A DNA stretch of 23,700 nucleotides from Flammeovirgaceae bacterium UBA5008. Lineage in GTDB: Bacteria; Bacteroidota; Bacteroidia; Cytophagales; Cyclobacteriaceae. The notes beneath the pieces are model-generated. The model was not told where the DNA came from. It saw only the letters and a program-made list of their open reading frames with translations, and made no database searches. The stretch's first letter is position 1. Each line of letters opens with the position of its first letter. Shown here piece by piece: positions 6,828 through 14,454 of the stretch. A program made the position numbers and the translations under genes. Location: NCBI GenBank assembly GCA_002398365.1, contig DGYK01000068.1, positions 69,292 through 92,991 of the forward strand, in the 5' to 3' direction.

Positions 6828-8183
6828 ATGAATTCTACCCGCAGAACATTTCTAAAAACAACAGCCGCAGCTACACTGGGAGCCAGTTTGCTCCCAACTT
6901 TCGGATTCTCTTCCGCAACCGATGAGAAATTACGATTGGGTTTTATTGGTGTAGGTCTCCGTGGACAAAATCATTTGGAGTTGGCGCTTTCGCGAAAAGA
7001 TGTAGAAGTGGTAGCCATCTGCGATGTGCAACAACGCATGATTGATATGAGCTTGGGATTAGTGGCCACTGCCGGCAAACCTAAGCCACACGTCATTTTA
7101 GATGGACCCAATGGCTATAAGAAATTGTTGGATCGCAAAGACATTGATGCAGTCATCATTGCCACTCCGTGGGAATGGCACACGGTGATGTGCTTAGATG
7201 CGATGAACGCCAAAAAATATGTGGGCTGCGAAGTGATCACTGGTATGACGGTAGACGAGTGCTGGCAATTGGTAAACACTTCCGAAAAAACCGGCATGCC
7301 GTTAATGATGCTGGAAAATGTTTGCTACAGACGCGATGTGATGGCTGTGATGAACATGGTGCGACAAAACATGTTTGGCGAACTGATTCACCTGCAAGGT
7401 GGCTATCAACACGACTTACGTGAAGTAAAATTCAATGATGGCATTTCTCCTTATGGTGGAGGCGTTGAGTTTGGAGAAAAAGGATTTTCAGAAGCACAAT
7501 GGCGCACCCAACATTCAGTAGATCGTAATGGTGATTTGTATCCAACGCACGGCATCGGCCCTATCGCGATGATGGCAAATATCAATCGAGGTAATCGTTT
7601 TACCAAATTGGTTTCGTATTCAACCAAAGCGCGTGGCTTACACGAGCACATTGTAAAAGTGGGTGGCGAAAATCATCCGAACGCCAAAGTAAAATTCAAA
7701 TTAGGTGATGTGGTTTCAACACTGATCGAAACCAGTAATCAGGAAACGATTCTGTTACAACACGATACGAATTTACCTCGCCCCTACTCCATCGGATTTC
7801 GGGTACAGGGAACCAAAGGAATTTGGATGGACATCAACAAATCCATTTACTTGGAAGGCCAAAGCAAACAAGTTCACCGTTGGGATGATGCCAAAGAGTG
7901 GTTGGAAAAATATGATCATCCACTTTGGAAAAAATATGGTAATGATGCAGCCGGTGCCGGGCATGGTGGCATGGATTGGTTTGTATTAAATGCATTTATC
8001 GAATCAGCTAAACGCAAAATCACACCACCGCAAGATGTGTATGATGCAGTAACCTGGAGTGCGATCACACCATTGTCTGAAACTTCGATCAAACAAAATG
8101 GAGCTAGTGTAGAATTCCCAGATTTCACCAAAGGAAAGTGGCAAAACAGAAAAAATACTTTTGCATTAGATGATACTTTCTAA
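6828..8183 (+). CDS. Tat-exported Gfo/Idh/MocA-type protein, GH109-like (alpha-N-acetylgalactosaminidase family)
   Basis: 451 residues. The N-terminus is a twin-arginine signal (TRRTFLK at 4-10, then a hydrophobic Ala/Leu stretch to about 30), so the folded, cofactor-loaded protein is probably exported to the periplasm. A Rossmann fold follows with GVGLRG (41-46) binding NAD. The C-terminal half carries blocks I recognise from glycoside hydrolase family 109: ENVCYRRDVMAV, EFGEKGFSEAQWRT, LYPTHGIGPIAMM, NRGNRF, STKARGLHEHIVK, NLPRPYSIGFRVQGTKG, YDHPLWKKYG, GAGHGGMDWF and AITPLSETSI. GH109 enzymes use tightly bound NAD to cleave alpha-GalNAc glycosides by oxidation-elimination. The family match is strong; the actual sugar substrate is not proven by sequence. 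Apparently monocistronic with its own -7 box. No adjacent sulfatase, SusCD pair or other glycan genes. Confidence 0.9.
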   Translation: MNSTRRTFLKTTAAATLGASLLPTFGFSSATDEKLRLGFIGVGLRGQNHLELALSRKDVEVVAICDVQQRMIDMSLGLVATAGKPKPHVILDGPNGYKKLLDRKDIDAVIIATPWEWHTVMCLDAMNAKKYVGCEVITGMTVDECWQLVNTSEKTGMPLMMLENVCYRRDVMAVMNMVRQNMFGELIHLQGGYQHDLREVKFNDGISPYGGGVEFGEKGFSEAQWRTQHSVDRNGDLYPTHGIGPIAMMANINRGNRFTKLVSYSTKARGLHEHIVKVGGENHPNAKVKFKLGDVVSTLIETSNQETILLQHDTNLPRPYSIGFRVQGTKGIWMDINKSIYLEGQSKQVHRWDDAKEWLEKYDHPLWKKYGNDAAGAGHGGMDWFVLNAFIESAKRKITPPQDVYDAVTWSAITPLSETSIKQNGASVEFPDFTKGKWQNRKNTFALDDTF

Positions 8184-8319
8184 TTGTATTGCTTAAATAC
8201 GGAGCAGTAAATCATCAACCATTCTATTCATCAAAAAAAGTTTGATTGATTTCAATCGGATGCAGGTTTTTGCTTTCCCATAACTTCCAATTTTCACTAC
8301 CTGAATCGCAGAAGAATAG

Positions 8320-8327
8320 TATCTTTG
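8320..8327 (+). promoter_or_regulatory. -7 promoter box of hpt
   Basis: TATCTTTG matches TAnnTTTG and ends 17 bases before the ATG at 8345. Because transcription should begin about 7 bases further on, the box rules out the upstream TTG at 8246 as the start codon of hpt. Confidence 0.55.
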
Positions 8328-8344
8328 CCGCTCTCCAAAATAAA

Positions 8345-8872
8345 ATGAAGATAAAAGACCTCCATTTTGAAAAATTTATTGACTCAGAACAGATTCAAGA
8401 AAAAATAGCACATCTGGCTGCGCAAATTAATGCGGACTATCACGATAAAAGTCCGATATTATTACCAATACTCAATGGATCGTTTATGTTTGCTTCTGAT
8501 TTGATGAAGCATTTGAACATCCCTTGCAAAGTTTCATTCGTAAAAATCTCATCATACTCCGGCACTGCCAGCACAGGTCAATTGAAAACATTAATTGGCC
8601 ATGAGGATAGCCTCTTCAACCAAGATGTGATTATCGTTGAAGATATTGTGGACACCGGCCTGACACTTGAAAAAATCATGAGCGACTTAAAAGATCGTGG
8701 AGCCAAATCAGTAGAAGCCATTAGTTTACTGAGAAAGTCAATTGCCCGCGAAAAAAATGTAGCAGTGAAGTACGTAGGCTTTGATTTGGAAGATGAATTT
8801 GTGCTTGGCTATGGAATGGATTATGATGGGCTGGGCAGAAATTATCGCGATTTATTCAAGAAAATCGACTAA
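8345..8872 (+). CDS. hpt: Hypoxanthine (guanine) phosphoribosyltransferase
   Basis: Converts hypoxanthine (and usually guanine) with PRPP to IMP/GMP in purine salvage (cytoplasm). 175 residues from the ATG at 8345, normal for the family. Features: LPILNGSFMFASDL (40-53), the flexible-loop region SSYSGTASTG (69-78), PRPP-binding loop VIIVEDIVDTGLT (95-107), and the base-binding end KYVGFDLEDEFVLGYGMDY (142-160). The frame extends upstream to TTG 8246, but the added 33 residues are not family-like and the promoter box at 8320-8327 falls inside them. adk follows on the same strand after 106 bases, pairing two purine nucleotide enzymes. Confidence 0.95.
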   Translation: MKIKDLHFEKFIDSEQIQEKIAHLAAQINADYHDKSPILLPILNGSFMFASDLMKHLNIPCKVSFVKISSYSGTASTGQLKTLIGHEDSLFNQDVIIVEDIVDTGLTLEKIMSDLKDRGAKSVEAISLLRKSIAREKNVAVKYVGFDLEDEFVLGYGMDYDGLGRNYRDLFKKID

Positions 8873-8978
8873 TTATCTAGTATCTTGCTTATCCTTTAAA
8901 CCAAATTTTTGTAAAATCGTCACTCACAAAGCGAATCGATCATGAGTCGGTCATAGGTGACTTTAAAATTATCAACAG

Positions 8979-9545
8979 ATGAAAAATCTAGTACTCTTCG
9001 GCCCTCCGGGTGCAGGCAAAGGAACACAAAGTGAAAAACTGATTCAGAAATACGGCTTTGTTCACATTTCTACAGGCGATCTGTTCCGCTGGCACACGAA
9101 AAACGATACACCTCTGGGCAAACGAGTAAAAGAAATTATGAATAGTGGTGCCTTAGTGCCCGATGAAATCACCATCGCCATGCTCAAAGAAGAGTTGGAT
9201 AAAAATCCGAACGCCAAAGGATTTTTGTTTGATGGATTTCCCCGTACCGTTCCACAAGCGGAAGCACTGGATCAATTCATGAAAGAGAATAATTCAGCTA
9301 TTCACCATGTCATTGCTTTAGATGTTTCAGAAGAGGAAGTGCGCGTGCGAATAGCCAAGCGCAGAACCACCGAAAATCGGGCAGACGATGAGGAAGAAAA
9401 ATTAAACAAACGCATTACCGAATATTTTACAAAAACGATTCACGTATTGCCCTTCTACGAAAGCCAAAAGAGATTGGTGACCGTTCATGGCATCGGAGAA
9501 GTGAATACCATTTTTGAAAATATCTGTAAGGTATTAGATAAGTAA
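8979..9545 (+). CDS. adk: Adenylate kinase
   Basis: Interconverts ATP + AMP and 2 ADP (cytoplasm). 188 residues with P-loop GPPGAGKG (8-15), the NMP-binding block HISTGDLFR, the FDGFPRTVPQAE signature (80-91), and a C-terminal RITEYFTKTIHVLPFY helix. It is the short form: the LID is a brief loop around RRTTENRADDEEE, with no cysteine zinc-finger LID, as is usual in Bacteroidota. The ATG start is unambiguous because the P-loop begins at residue 7. It follows hpt and precedes obg; a 17-base palindrome lies between adk and obg. Confidence 0.96.
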   Translation: MKNLVLFGPPGAGKGTQSEKLIQKYGFVHISTGDLFRWHTKNDTPLGKRVKEIMNSGALVPDEITIAMLKEELDKNPNAKGFLFDGFPRTVPQAEALDQFMKENNSAIHHVIALDVSEEEVRVRIAKRRTTENRADDEEEKLNKRITEYFTKTIHVLPFYESQKRLVTVHGIGEVNTIFENICKVLDK

Positions 9546-9554
9546 TTCAGCCAA

Positions 9555-9571
9555 CAAGATCTTAGATCTTG
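9555..9571. repeat. 17-base perfect palindrome between adk and obg
   Basis: CAAGATCT, one central T, then AGATCTTG, an exact inverted copy. As RNA it could form a 7-bp stem with a 3-base loop. It is followed by CTCGCTTCGCTC rather than a U-tract, so it is not a classical terminator. It sits 9 bases after the adk stop and 28 bases before the obg GTG start. It may be a protein-binding site or a remnant of a dispersed palindromic repeat. Confidence 0.5.
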
Positions 9572-9599
9572 CTCGCTTCGCTCACTTGAACCCACTAAC

Positions 9600-10589
9600 G
9601 TGTCCAATCCAAATTTCATTGACTACGTAAAATTTAATGCACGTTCCGGCAATGGCGGTGCAGGTTGTCTGCATTTTCATCGTGAAAAGTTTATTGAAAA
9701 AGGAGGCCCGGACGGTGGTGATGGTGGGCGCGGTGGTCATATTATTTTGCGCGGCAACGCACAACAATGGACCTTGCTCCATCTCAAGTATCGCAAACAT
9801 ATTTTTGCTGAAAACGGGCAAGGCGGCATGGGTCAAAATATGACAGGTGCCTTTGGTAAAGACATCATTCTCGATGTTCCCCTCGGCACGGTGGCCAAAC
9901 ATGCTGAAACCGGTGAGATCGTCTGTGAAATCACAGAAGATGGTCAGGAAATCATCCTTGCCCAGGGTGGTCGTGGCGGCAAAGGCAATTCGCATTTTGC
10001 TACGCCTACCAATCAGGCACCACAACACGCTCAACCCGGAGAACCCGGAGTGGATGAATGGTTCATTTTAGAATTACGTTTGCTGGCCGATGTGGGCTTA
10101 GTTGGGTTTCCAAATGCCGGTAAGTCTACACTTCTTTCGGTAGTATCAGCGGCTAAACCTAAAATTGCTGATTACGCCTTCACCACATTAACACCGAATT
10201 TAGGAGTTGTTGCTTATCGCGATAGCCAATCATTTGTGATGGCCGATATACCCGGTATTATCGAAGGAGCGGCTGAAGGAAAAGGATTGGGTATTCGCTT
10301 CCTGAAACACATTGAGCGCAACTCGTTGTTGCTTTTCATGGTGCCCGCTGATGCCAAAGACATTCGGGTGGAGTTCGACATTTTGCTCAACGAACTAAAG
10401 AAGTACAACCCCGAGTTACTCGATAAAAAGCGTCTGCTCGCTATCACCAAATCAGATCTACTGGATCAGGAGTTAAAAGATGCTTTAAAGAAAGAGTTAC
10501 CTACCGGCATTCCTTCTGTCTTCATTTCCTCACTGACCAATCAGGGCATAACCGAATTGAAAGACCTGATTTGGAAAAACCTGCACTAA
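9600..10589 (+). CDS. obg: Obg-family GTPase (ribosome large-subunit assembly / stringent response)
   Basis: Essential P-loop GTPase that binds the 50S subunit. 329 residues: N-terminal glycine-rich Obg fold (1-158, with repeats such as GNGGAG, GGPDGGDGGRGG and GGRGGKGN) and a G domain with G1 GFPNAGKST (169-177), switch I YAFTTLTPN (192-200), G3 DIPG (216-219), G4 TKSD (283-286; T replaces N of NKxD) and G5 ISS (309-311). No C-terminal OCT or TGS extension. The start is GTG at 9600; no ATG precedes the conserved FIDYVKF strand. Gene order adk-obg places it after the nucleotide kinase; grpE follows after 77 bases with its own likely control region. Confidence 0.96.
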   Translation: MSNPNFIDYVKFNARSGNGGAGCLHFHREKFIEKGGPDGGDGGRGGHIILRGNAQQWTLLHLKYRKHIFAENGQGGMGQNMTGAFGKDIILDVPLGTVAKHAETGEIVCEITEDGQEIILAQGGRGGKGNSHFATPTNQAPQHAQPGEPGVDEWFILELRLLADVGLVGFPNAGKSTLLSVVSAAKPKIADYAFTTLTPNLGVVAYRDSQSFVMADIPGIIEGAAEGKGLGIRFLKHIERNSLLLFMVPADAKDIRVEFDILLNELKKYNPELLDKKRLLAITKSDLLDQELKDALKKELPTGIPSVFISSLTNQGITELKDLIWKNLH

Positions 10590-10602
10590 AAGTGCCGACA
10601 TC

Positions 10603-10646
10603 TTGGCATAATTACACCCTTTGGCAAAATTGTTGTCCTTTGGCAA
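10603..10646 (+). promoter_or_regulatory. Triple TTGGCA box region upstream of grpE, possible heat-shock/sigma-54-like control
   Basis: TTGGCA occurs at 10603-10608, 10621-10626 and 10640-10645 (spacing 18 and 19). The last two lie in the longer direct repeat CCTTTGGCAA. The middle copy reads TGGCAA-N5-TTGT, close to the sigma-54 -24/-12 pattern TGGCAC-N5-TTGC but with T instead of the critical C. No housekeeping TAnnTTTG box is present in this gap, so special regulation of the grpE-dnaJ pair is plausible. Confidence 0.35.
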
Positions 10647-10666
10647 GCTAATTAGATCGAAGTAAC

Positions 10667-11230
10667 ATGGAAAACAACATACATCCGGAGTCAGAATTAG
10701 AAAACAGCACGGAAACCACGGCAGAAGTTCCACCTACGCAAAGTCCGGAGCCTTCTCAGCCCGAAAAGACAGAAGATAAACCCGATCCTTTGAAAAAACT
10801 GCAAGACGAATTGGCAGAAGCCAAAGACAAGTATATCCGGCTTTATGCCGAATTTGACAATTTCAGAAGGCGTTCTGCCAAAGAAAAGTTGGATATGATT
10901 CAATCGGCCAACGAGCAGTTAATCAAAACTTTGTTACCGATTACGGATGACTTTGAGCGTGCCGAAAAATCGTTCAAAGATAAAAATGATAAGGAGTCAG
11001 AAGGCTTCTTTTTGATTCAGAATAAGTTCAAAAAAATTCTGGAGCAAAATAATGTGAAGCCGATGGATCTCAGCAAAGACATCAGCTTCAATCCAGATCT
11101 GCATGAGGCGATCACCCAAATTCCGGCACCGGAAGAGAAGCTGAAAGGAAAAATTATGGACGTAGTCGAAAAAGGATACTTACTCAACGACAAAGTAATT
11201 CGCTTCGCGAAGGTTGTCGTAGGAAGTTAA
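10667..11230 (+). CDS. grpE: GrpE nucleotide-exchange factor for DnaK
   Basis: Releases ADP from DnaK, driving the Hsp70 cycle with DnaJ (cytoplasm). 187 residues: a disordered acidic/proline-rich leader (~1-42), a long coiled-coil helix (LKKLQDELAEAKDKYIRLYAEFDNFRRR, 42-69), the four-helix region, and the C-terminal beta wing with HEAITQIPAPEEKLKGKIMDVVEKGYLLNDKVIRFAKVVV, where the GY-L-VIR-A-V pattern is diagnostic. The ATG is the only reasonable start. dnaJ follows after 30 bases, so the two form an operon; dnaK is not in the window. Upstream lies the TTGGCA repeat region. Confidence 0.96.
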   Translation: MENNIHPESELENSTETTAEVPPTQSPEPSQPEKTEDKPDPLKKLQDELAEAKDKYIRLYAEFDNFRRRSAKEKLDMIQSANEQLIKTLLPITDDFERAEKSFKDKNDKESEGFFLIQNKFKKILEQNNVKPMDLSKDISFNPDLHEAITQIPAPEEKLKGKIMDVVEKGYLLNDKVIRFAKVVVGS

Positions 11231-11260
11231 TTTTTCAACTCCTGTTAATTCTCAAACAAA

Positions 11261-12382
11261 ATGGCAAAAAGAGATTATTACGAAATATTAGGTGTCAGCA
11301 AAGGCGCTACGGCAGAGGAGATCAAAAAGGCCTACCGTAAAACCGCTATTCAGTTTCACCCGGACAAAAATCCGGGCAATAAAGAGGCGGAAGAGAAATT
11401 TAAAGAAGCCGCTGAAGCCTACGAAGTATTGAGTGACGAAAATAAGCGCGCTCAATACGATCGCTTTGGTCACAACCGCCCCGGTGGTGGTGGTGGCTAC
11501 AGCTCCCATGAAATGAACATGGACGATATCTTCAGCCAGTTTGGAGATATTTTTGGTGGCGGTGGCGGAAGCCCCTTTGATAGTTTCTTTGGCGGTGGTG
11601 GCAGTCGTTCGCGCCAGCGCAAAGGTTCAAATCTCCGCATCAAGCTTAAACTTACTTTAGAAGAAATCGCGAATGGCGTAGAGAAGAAGATTAAAGTAAA
11701 TCGCTTGGTGAGGGCTGAGGGGGTTACTTTCAAAACATGTAATACTTGTCAGGGCAGCGGTCAGGTACGCAAAGTGGTTAACACTATGTTGGGCCAGATG
11801 GTATCCGCCAGCACCTGCCCTACCTGTAATGGGGCCGGACAGATGATCGATAAAAAGCCATCCGGTGTAGATAGTTCCGGGCTCGTCTCTAAAGAAGATT
11901 TGATTACGGTAAAAATACCGGCCGGGGTAAGCGAAGGCATGCAGCTTTCTATGTCGGGCAAAGGTAACGAAGCACCGGGCGGTGGCGTACCGGGCGATTT
12001 GCTCATTTTAGTGGAAGAAACCGAGGACAAAGAGCTAAAGCGCGATGGTAGCAATCTTGTGTACGACTTACACATTAGTTTTATTGATGCTGTATTGGGC
12101 ACTTCCGTAGAAGTTCCATCCATTGGAGGCAAAGTGCGCATCAAAATTGATCCGGGTACCCAAAGTGGAAAAATCTTACGCTTGCGCGGAAAAGGTTTAA
12201 AGGACATCAATGGCTATGGCACTGGTGATCAGCTCATTTACATTAATGTATGGACACCCAAAAAGCTATCCAGTGATGAGAAAGCCAAGCTGGAAAGCCT
12301 CCGGAATTCCGTTAATTTTCAGCCCCATCCCGATGCAAACGAAAAAGGGTTTTTTGAGCGGATGAAAGAATATTTTGGATAG
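11261..12382 (+). CDS. dnaJ: DnaJ (Hsp40) co-chaperone with a half zinc-finger domain
   Basis: 373 residues. J domain 4-70 with HPD at 33-35; Gly/Phe-rich linker 74-115; central cysteine region; C-terminal substrate-binding domains and dimerisation tail (GLKDINGYGTGDQLIYINVWTPKKL). Standard DnaJ has four CxxCxGxG motifs forming two zinc centres. Only two are present, CNTCQGSG (160-167) and CPTCNGAG (186-193), and these four cysteines are the only ones in the protein. By position they are motifs II and III (zinc centre 2). Motif I is replaced by NRLVRAEGVTF and motif IV by KKPSGVDSSGLVSKEDL. I recall similar forms in other Cytophagales, so this is likely lineage-typical, not damage. Second gene of the grpE-dnaJ operon, closed by a strong terminator. 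Confidence 0.96.
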   Translation: MAKRDYYEILGVSKGATAEEIKKAYRKTAIQFHPDKNPGNKEAEEKFKEAAEAYEVLSDENKRAQYDRFGHNRPGGGGGYSSHEMNMDDIFSQFGDIFGGGGGSPFDSFFGGGGSRSRQRKGSNLRIKLKLTLEEIANGVEKKIKVNRLVRAEGVTFKTCNTCQGSGQVRKVVNTMLGQMVSASTCPTCNGAGQMIDKKPSGVDSSGLVSKEDLITVKIPAGVSEGMQLSMSGKGNEAPGGGVPGDLLILVEETEDKELKRDGSNLVYDLHISFIDAVLGTSVEVPSIGGKVRIKIDPGTQSGKILRLRGKGLKDINGYGTGDQLIYINVWTPKKLSSDEKAKLESLRNSVNFQPHPDANEKGFFERMKEYFG

Positions 12383-12409
12383 CGAAAATTCATAAAACCA
12401 TTTTAAAAG

Positions 12410-12444
12410 TAACCCGTATAAGACCTATTACGGGTTATTTTTTT
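12410..12444 (+). terminator. Rho-independent terminator of the grpE-dnaJ operon
   Basis: Perfect 9-bp stem TAACCCGTA (12410-12418) / TACGGGTTA (12429-12437) with a 10-base loop, followed directly by seven T (12438-12444). It starts 27 bases after the dnaJ stop. Confidence 0.9.
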
Positions 12445-12506
12445 AGTTGGAATTTGCTCAAAAGAGCTTCCTCAACATAAAAAGTAAGCCCGCTAAAAAG
12501 TAAAGA

Positions 12507-13394
12507 ATGGTAAAAGCAGCAATTCTTATTTTTAGTAGCCTTAGCCTGGTCAGTGTAGCCCAGGTGAAAAAGCAATTTTCAGTGGAAAATGCGGGTAACT
12601 GCAAGCGTGTCGATCTATGCATAAAATCGAAGTCTGGCAACTGCTTTATTCGCCCCAGCCAAAACAGTGACTTCCTTAATATTTACAGCAATCAGGATTT
12701 AGAGCAATATTCTCACTCATTCAGCAATGAAGTTAAAGGTGCTACCTGCATGTTAAAACTTTCACTGGAAGAGCAAGATCAAAAAGGTGTCGGCCAGAAG
12801 ATTTCTTATCAGGTGTTTGGCCGTGACGAAAAGCGCAGCGATAAATTCTGGAAAGTATATTTAACTGAAGAGACTCCATACGCGCTCAATCTGGATTATG
12901 GGCTGGGCAATGCAAACATCGACTTATCGGGTTTAGCGGTTGAAAAACTTAAGATTATTACCGGTAATGCGGATGTAAATGTGTCGTACAGTTCCGGAAT
13001 CGAAAACAAGGTTACCATGGACACCTTCTACATCAAAGTAGACATGGGCACCGTAAATGCAAAACAAATTAATCTCGCACGCTCAAAAGTTGTACTTGCC
13101 GATGTTGGGTTTGGAAATATGTTTTTGGATTTCTCGAATAAACCAACTTCCGGTAACCATATTATTGGCAGCGTGGGTGCAGGCAACCTAACGATTCAAT
13201 TGCCAGATGAAGGCACCCCAGTAATGGTGCATATTAATGACTCTTGGCTGTGCAGCATCAATCTAAGCAAAAGCCTTAAAAAGATTGGTGAAAACAAATA
13301 CGCCAATGCTGCCTATTCTAAAAATGCCAAAGGCGCCCTTACATTTGATTTGGATGTATCTATGGGCAAAATCGTTTTTAAAGAAGCCAACTAA
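12507..13394 (+). CDS. Secreted toastrack-like (DUF4097/LiaF-type) beta-solenoid protein
   Basis: 295 residues. The N-terminus (KAAILIFSSLSLVSVAQ) is a Sec signal peptide with likely cleavage near residue 19. The mature protein is rich in short beta strands; its second half has a repeating pattern of alternating small polar and hydrophobic residues (LNLDYGLGNANIDLSGL, KLKIITGNADVNVSYSSG, FYIKVDMGTVNAKQINLA, NHIIGSVGAGNLTIQLP). This resembles the toastrack beta-helix of DUF4097 and LiaF-like proteins, which in other bacteria take part in envelope-stress sensing. It also has several cysteines near the start (C33, C38, C46). Function unknown; the fold call is by pattern only. It sits between a terminator and a hairpin, so probably its own transcript. 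Confidence 0.7.
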   Translation: MVKAAILIFSSLSLVSVAQVKKQFSVENAGNCKRVDLCIKSKSGNCFIRPSQNSDFLNIYSNQDLEQYSHSFSNEVKGATCMLKLSLEEQDQKGVGQKISYQVFGRDEKRSDKFWKVYLTEETPYALNLDYGLGNANIDLSGLAVEKLKIITGNADVNVSYSSGIENKVTMDTFYIKVDMGTVNAKQINLARSKVVLADVGFGNMFLDFSNKPTSGNHIIGSVGAGNLTIQLPDEGTPVMVHINDSWLCSINLSKSLKKIGENKYANAAYSKNAKGALTFDLDVSMGKIVFKEAN

Positions 13395-13407
13395 TTTGTT
13401 TCGGCTC

Positions 13408-13434
13408 CAAACCTGATTTAGTTTCTCAGGTTTG
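13408..13434 (+). terminator. Candidate terminator after the toastrack-like gene
   Basis: Perfect 9-bp inverted repeat CAAACCTGA (13408-13416) / TCAGGTTTG (13426-13434) with a 9-base loop, 13 bases after the stop. It is followed by TAATTTCATCC, not a clean U-tract, so termination may be partial. Confidence 0.55.
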
Positions 13435-13446
13435 TAATTTCATCCT

Positions 13447-13454
13447 TATTTTTG
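13447..13454 (+). promoter_or_regulatory. -7 promoter box of the ABC exporter operon
   Basis: TATTTTTG matches TAnnTTTG and lies 27 bases before the GTG at 13482. It covers the TTG at 13452, so that TTG cannot be the translation start if this promoter is used. Confidence 0.5.
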
Positions 13455-13481
13455 GCACTAATACACAAAAACCCTACTTCT

Positions 13482-14426
13482 GTGGAAGCATTGATTGCAA
13501 AAAATGTCACTAAAGTTTATGCCGAACATAAAGCTTTAGACAATGTAAGTCTCACCATTCCGGAGAAAACCATTTTTGGCTTGCTCGGCCCCAATGGTGC
13601 CGGAAAGACAACCCTTATCCGGATCATTAACCAAATCATCAATTCCGATAGTGGTGAGATTCTGATCTTTGGCGAGAAACTGAAACCAAGTCACATCGAA
13701 ATTATTGGCTACCTGCCGGAAGAGCGCGGCTTGTACAAAAAGATGAAGGTGGGAGAACAACTTCTCTACCTTGCACAATTGAAAGGCTTGAGTCGTAAAG
13801 ATGCCATGGCCAGAATTAAAATCTGGTTAGAGAAATTTGAAATCAAAGACTGGTGGCATAAAAAGGTTGAAGACCTAAGTAAAGGGATGGCGCAAAAGGT
13901 GCAATTCATTAGCACTGTATTGCACGAACCAAAGTTGATTATTTTGGATGAGCCGTTCTCCGGATTTGATCCGGTGAATGCACAGTTAATCACAGAGAAA
14001 ATTCTGGAGCTGAAAGAAAACGGAAGTACGATTATCTTTTCCACTCACCGGATGGAAACGGTAGAATCCTTGTGCGATCACATTGCGTTGATTAATAAAT
14101 CCAAAAAGATTTTGGAAGGACCTAAGAAGCAAGTAAAAGAGCAATATCGCTCGAATACGTTTTTAATTGAACATCGTGGAAATCATTTTACGTTGCCTTC
14201 CGAAAAGTATGAAGTAAAAAGTCAGACGCGCATAGAGGATGATCTTTTCTCAACGACATTAAAGGCAGCTGATGGCATTAAGGGCAATCAGGTAATCAAA
14301 GATTTGATTGACATTACAGAAGTATACAGCTTTCAGGAAAAGCTGCCAACGATGGCCGACATCTTTATTGGCTTGGTAAAAGCCGATGGTGATGATGCTT
14401 TGCGCAAACATCTTCAAGAAGTTTAA
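13482..14426 (+). CDS. ABC transporter ATP-binding protein (NatA-like, ABC-2 exporter)
   Basis: Energises the membrane permease encoded next to it. From GTG 13482 the protein is 314 residues: Walker A GPNGAGKT (36-43), Q-loop region near IGYLPEERGLY, signature LSKGM (a variant of LSGGQ), Walker B LIILDEPFSGFDP, and H-loop STHRME. A ~90-residue C-terminal extension after the ATPase core is typical of the NatA/YhaQ-like class. The frame is open to TTG 13452, but the promoter box covers that codon and homologous domains start near ALIAKNVTKVY. The permease starts 28 bases downstream, forming a two-gene operon that ends at the terminator at 15804. The cargo is unknown; Na+ export or stress export has been proposed for relatives. 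Confidence 0.92.
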   Translation: MEALIAKNVTKVYAEHKALDNVSLTIPEKTIFGLLGPNGAGKTTLIRIINQIINSDSGEILIFGEKLKPSHIEIIGYLPEERGLYKKMKVGEQLLYLAQLKGLSRKDAMARIKIWLEKFEIKDWWHKKVEDLSKGMAQKVQFISTVLHEPKLIILDEPFSGFDPVNAQLITEKILELKENGSTIIFSTHRMETVESLCDHIALINKSKKILEGPKKQVKEQYRSNTFLIEHRGNHFTLPSEKYEVKSQTRIEDDLFSTTLKAADGIKGNQVIKDLIDITEVYSFQEKLPTMADIFIGLVKADGDDALRKHLQEV

Positions 14427-14454
14427 TTCAATCCACTCCAAGACATAACATTGT

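Noticed and set aside
8244..8257. GATTGATTTCAATC palindrome upstream of hpt
   Set aside because: Only a 6-bp AT-rich arm with a 2-base centre; likely chance in AT-rich intergenic DNA.
13450..13460. TTTGGCACTA as a second sigma-54-like site before the ABC operon
   Set aside because: No TTGC at the required distance; the overlapping TATTTTTG housekeeping box explains the sequence better.
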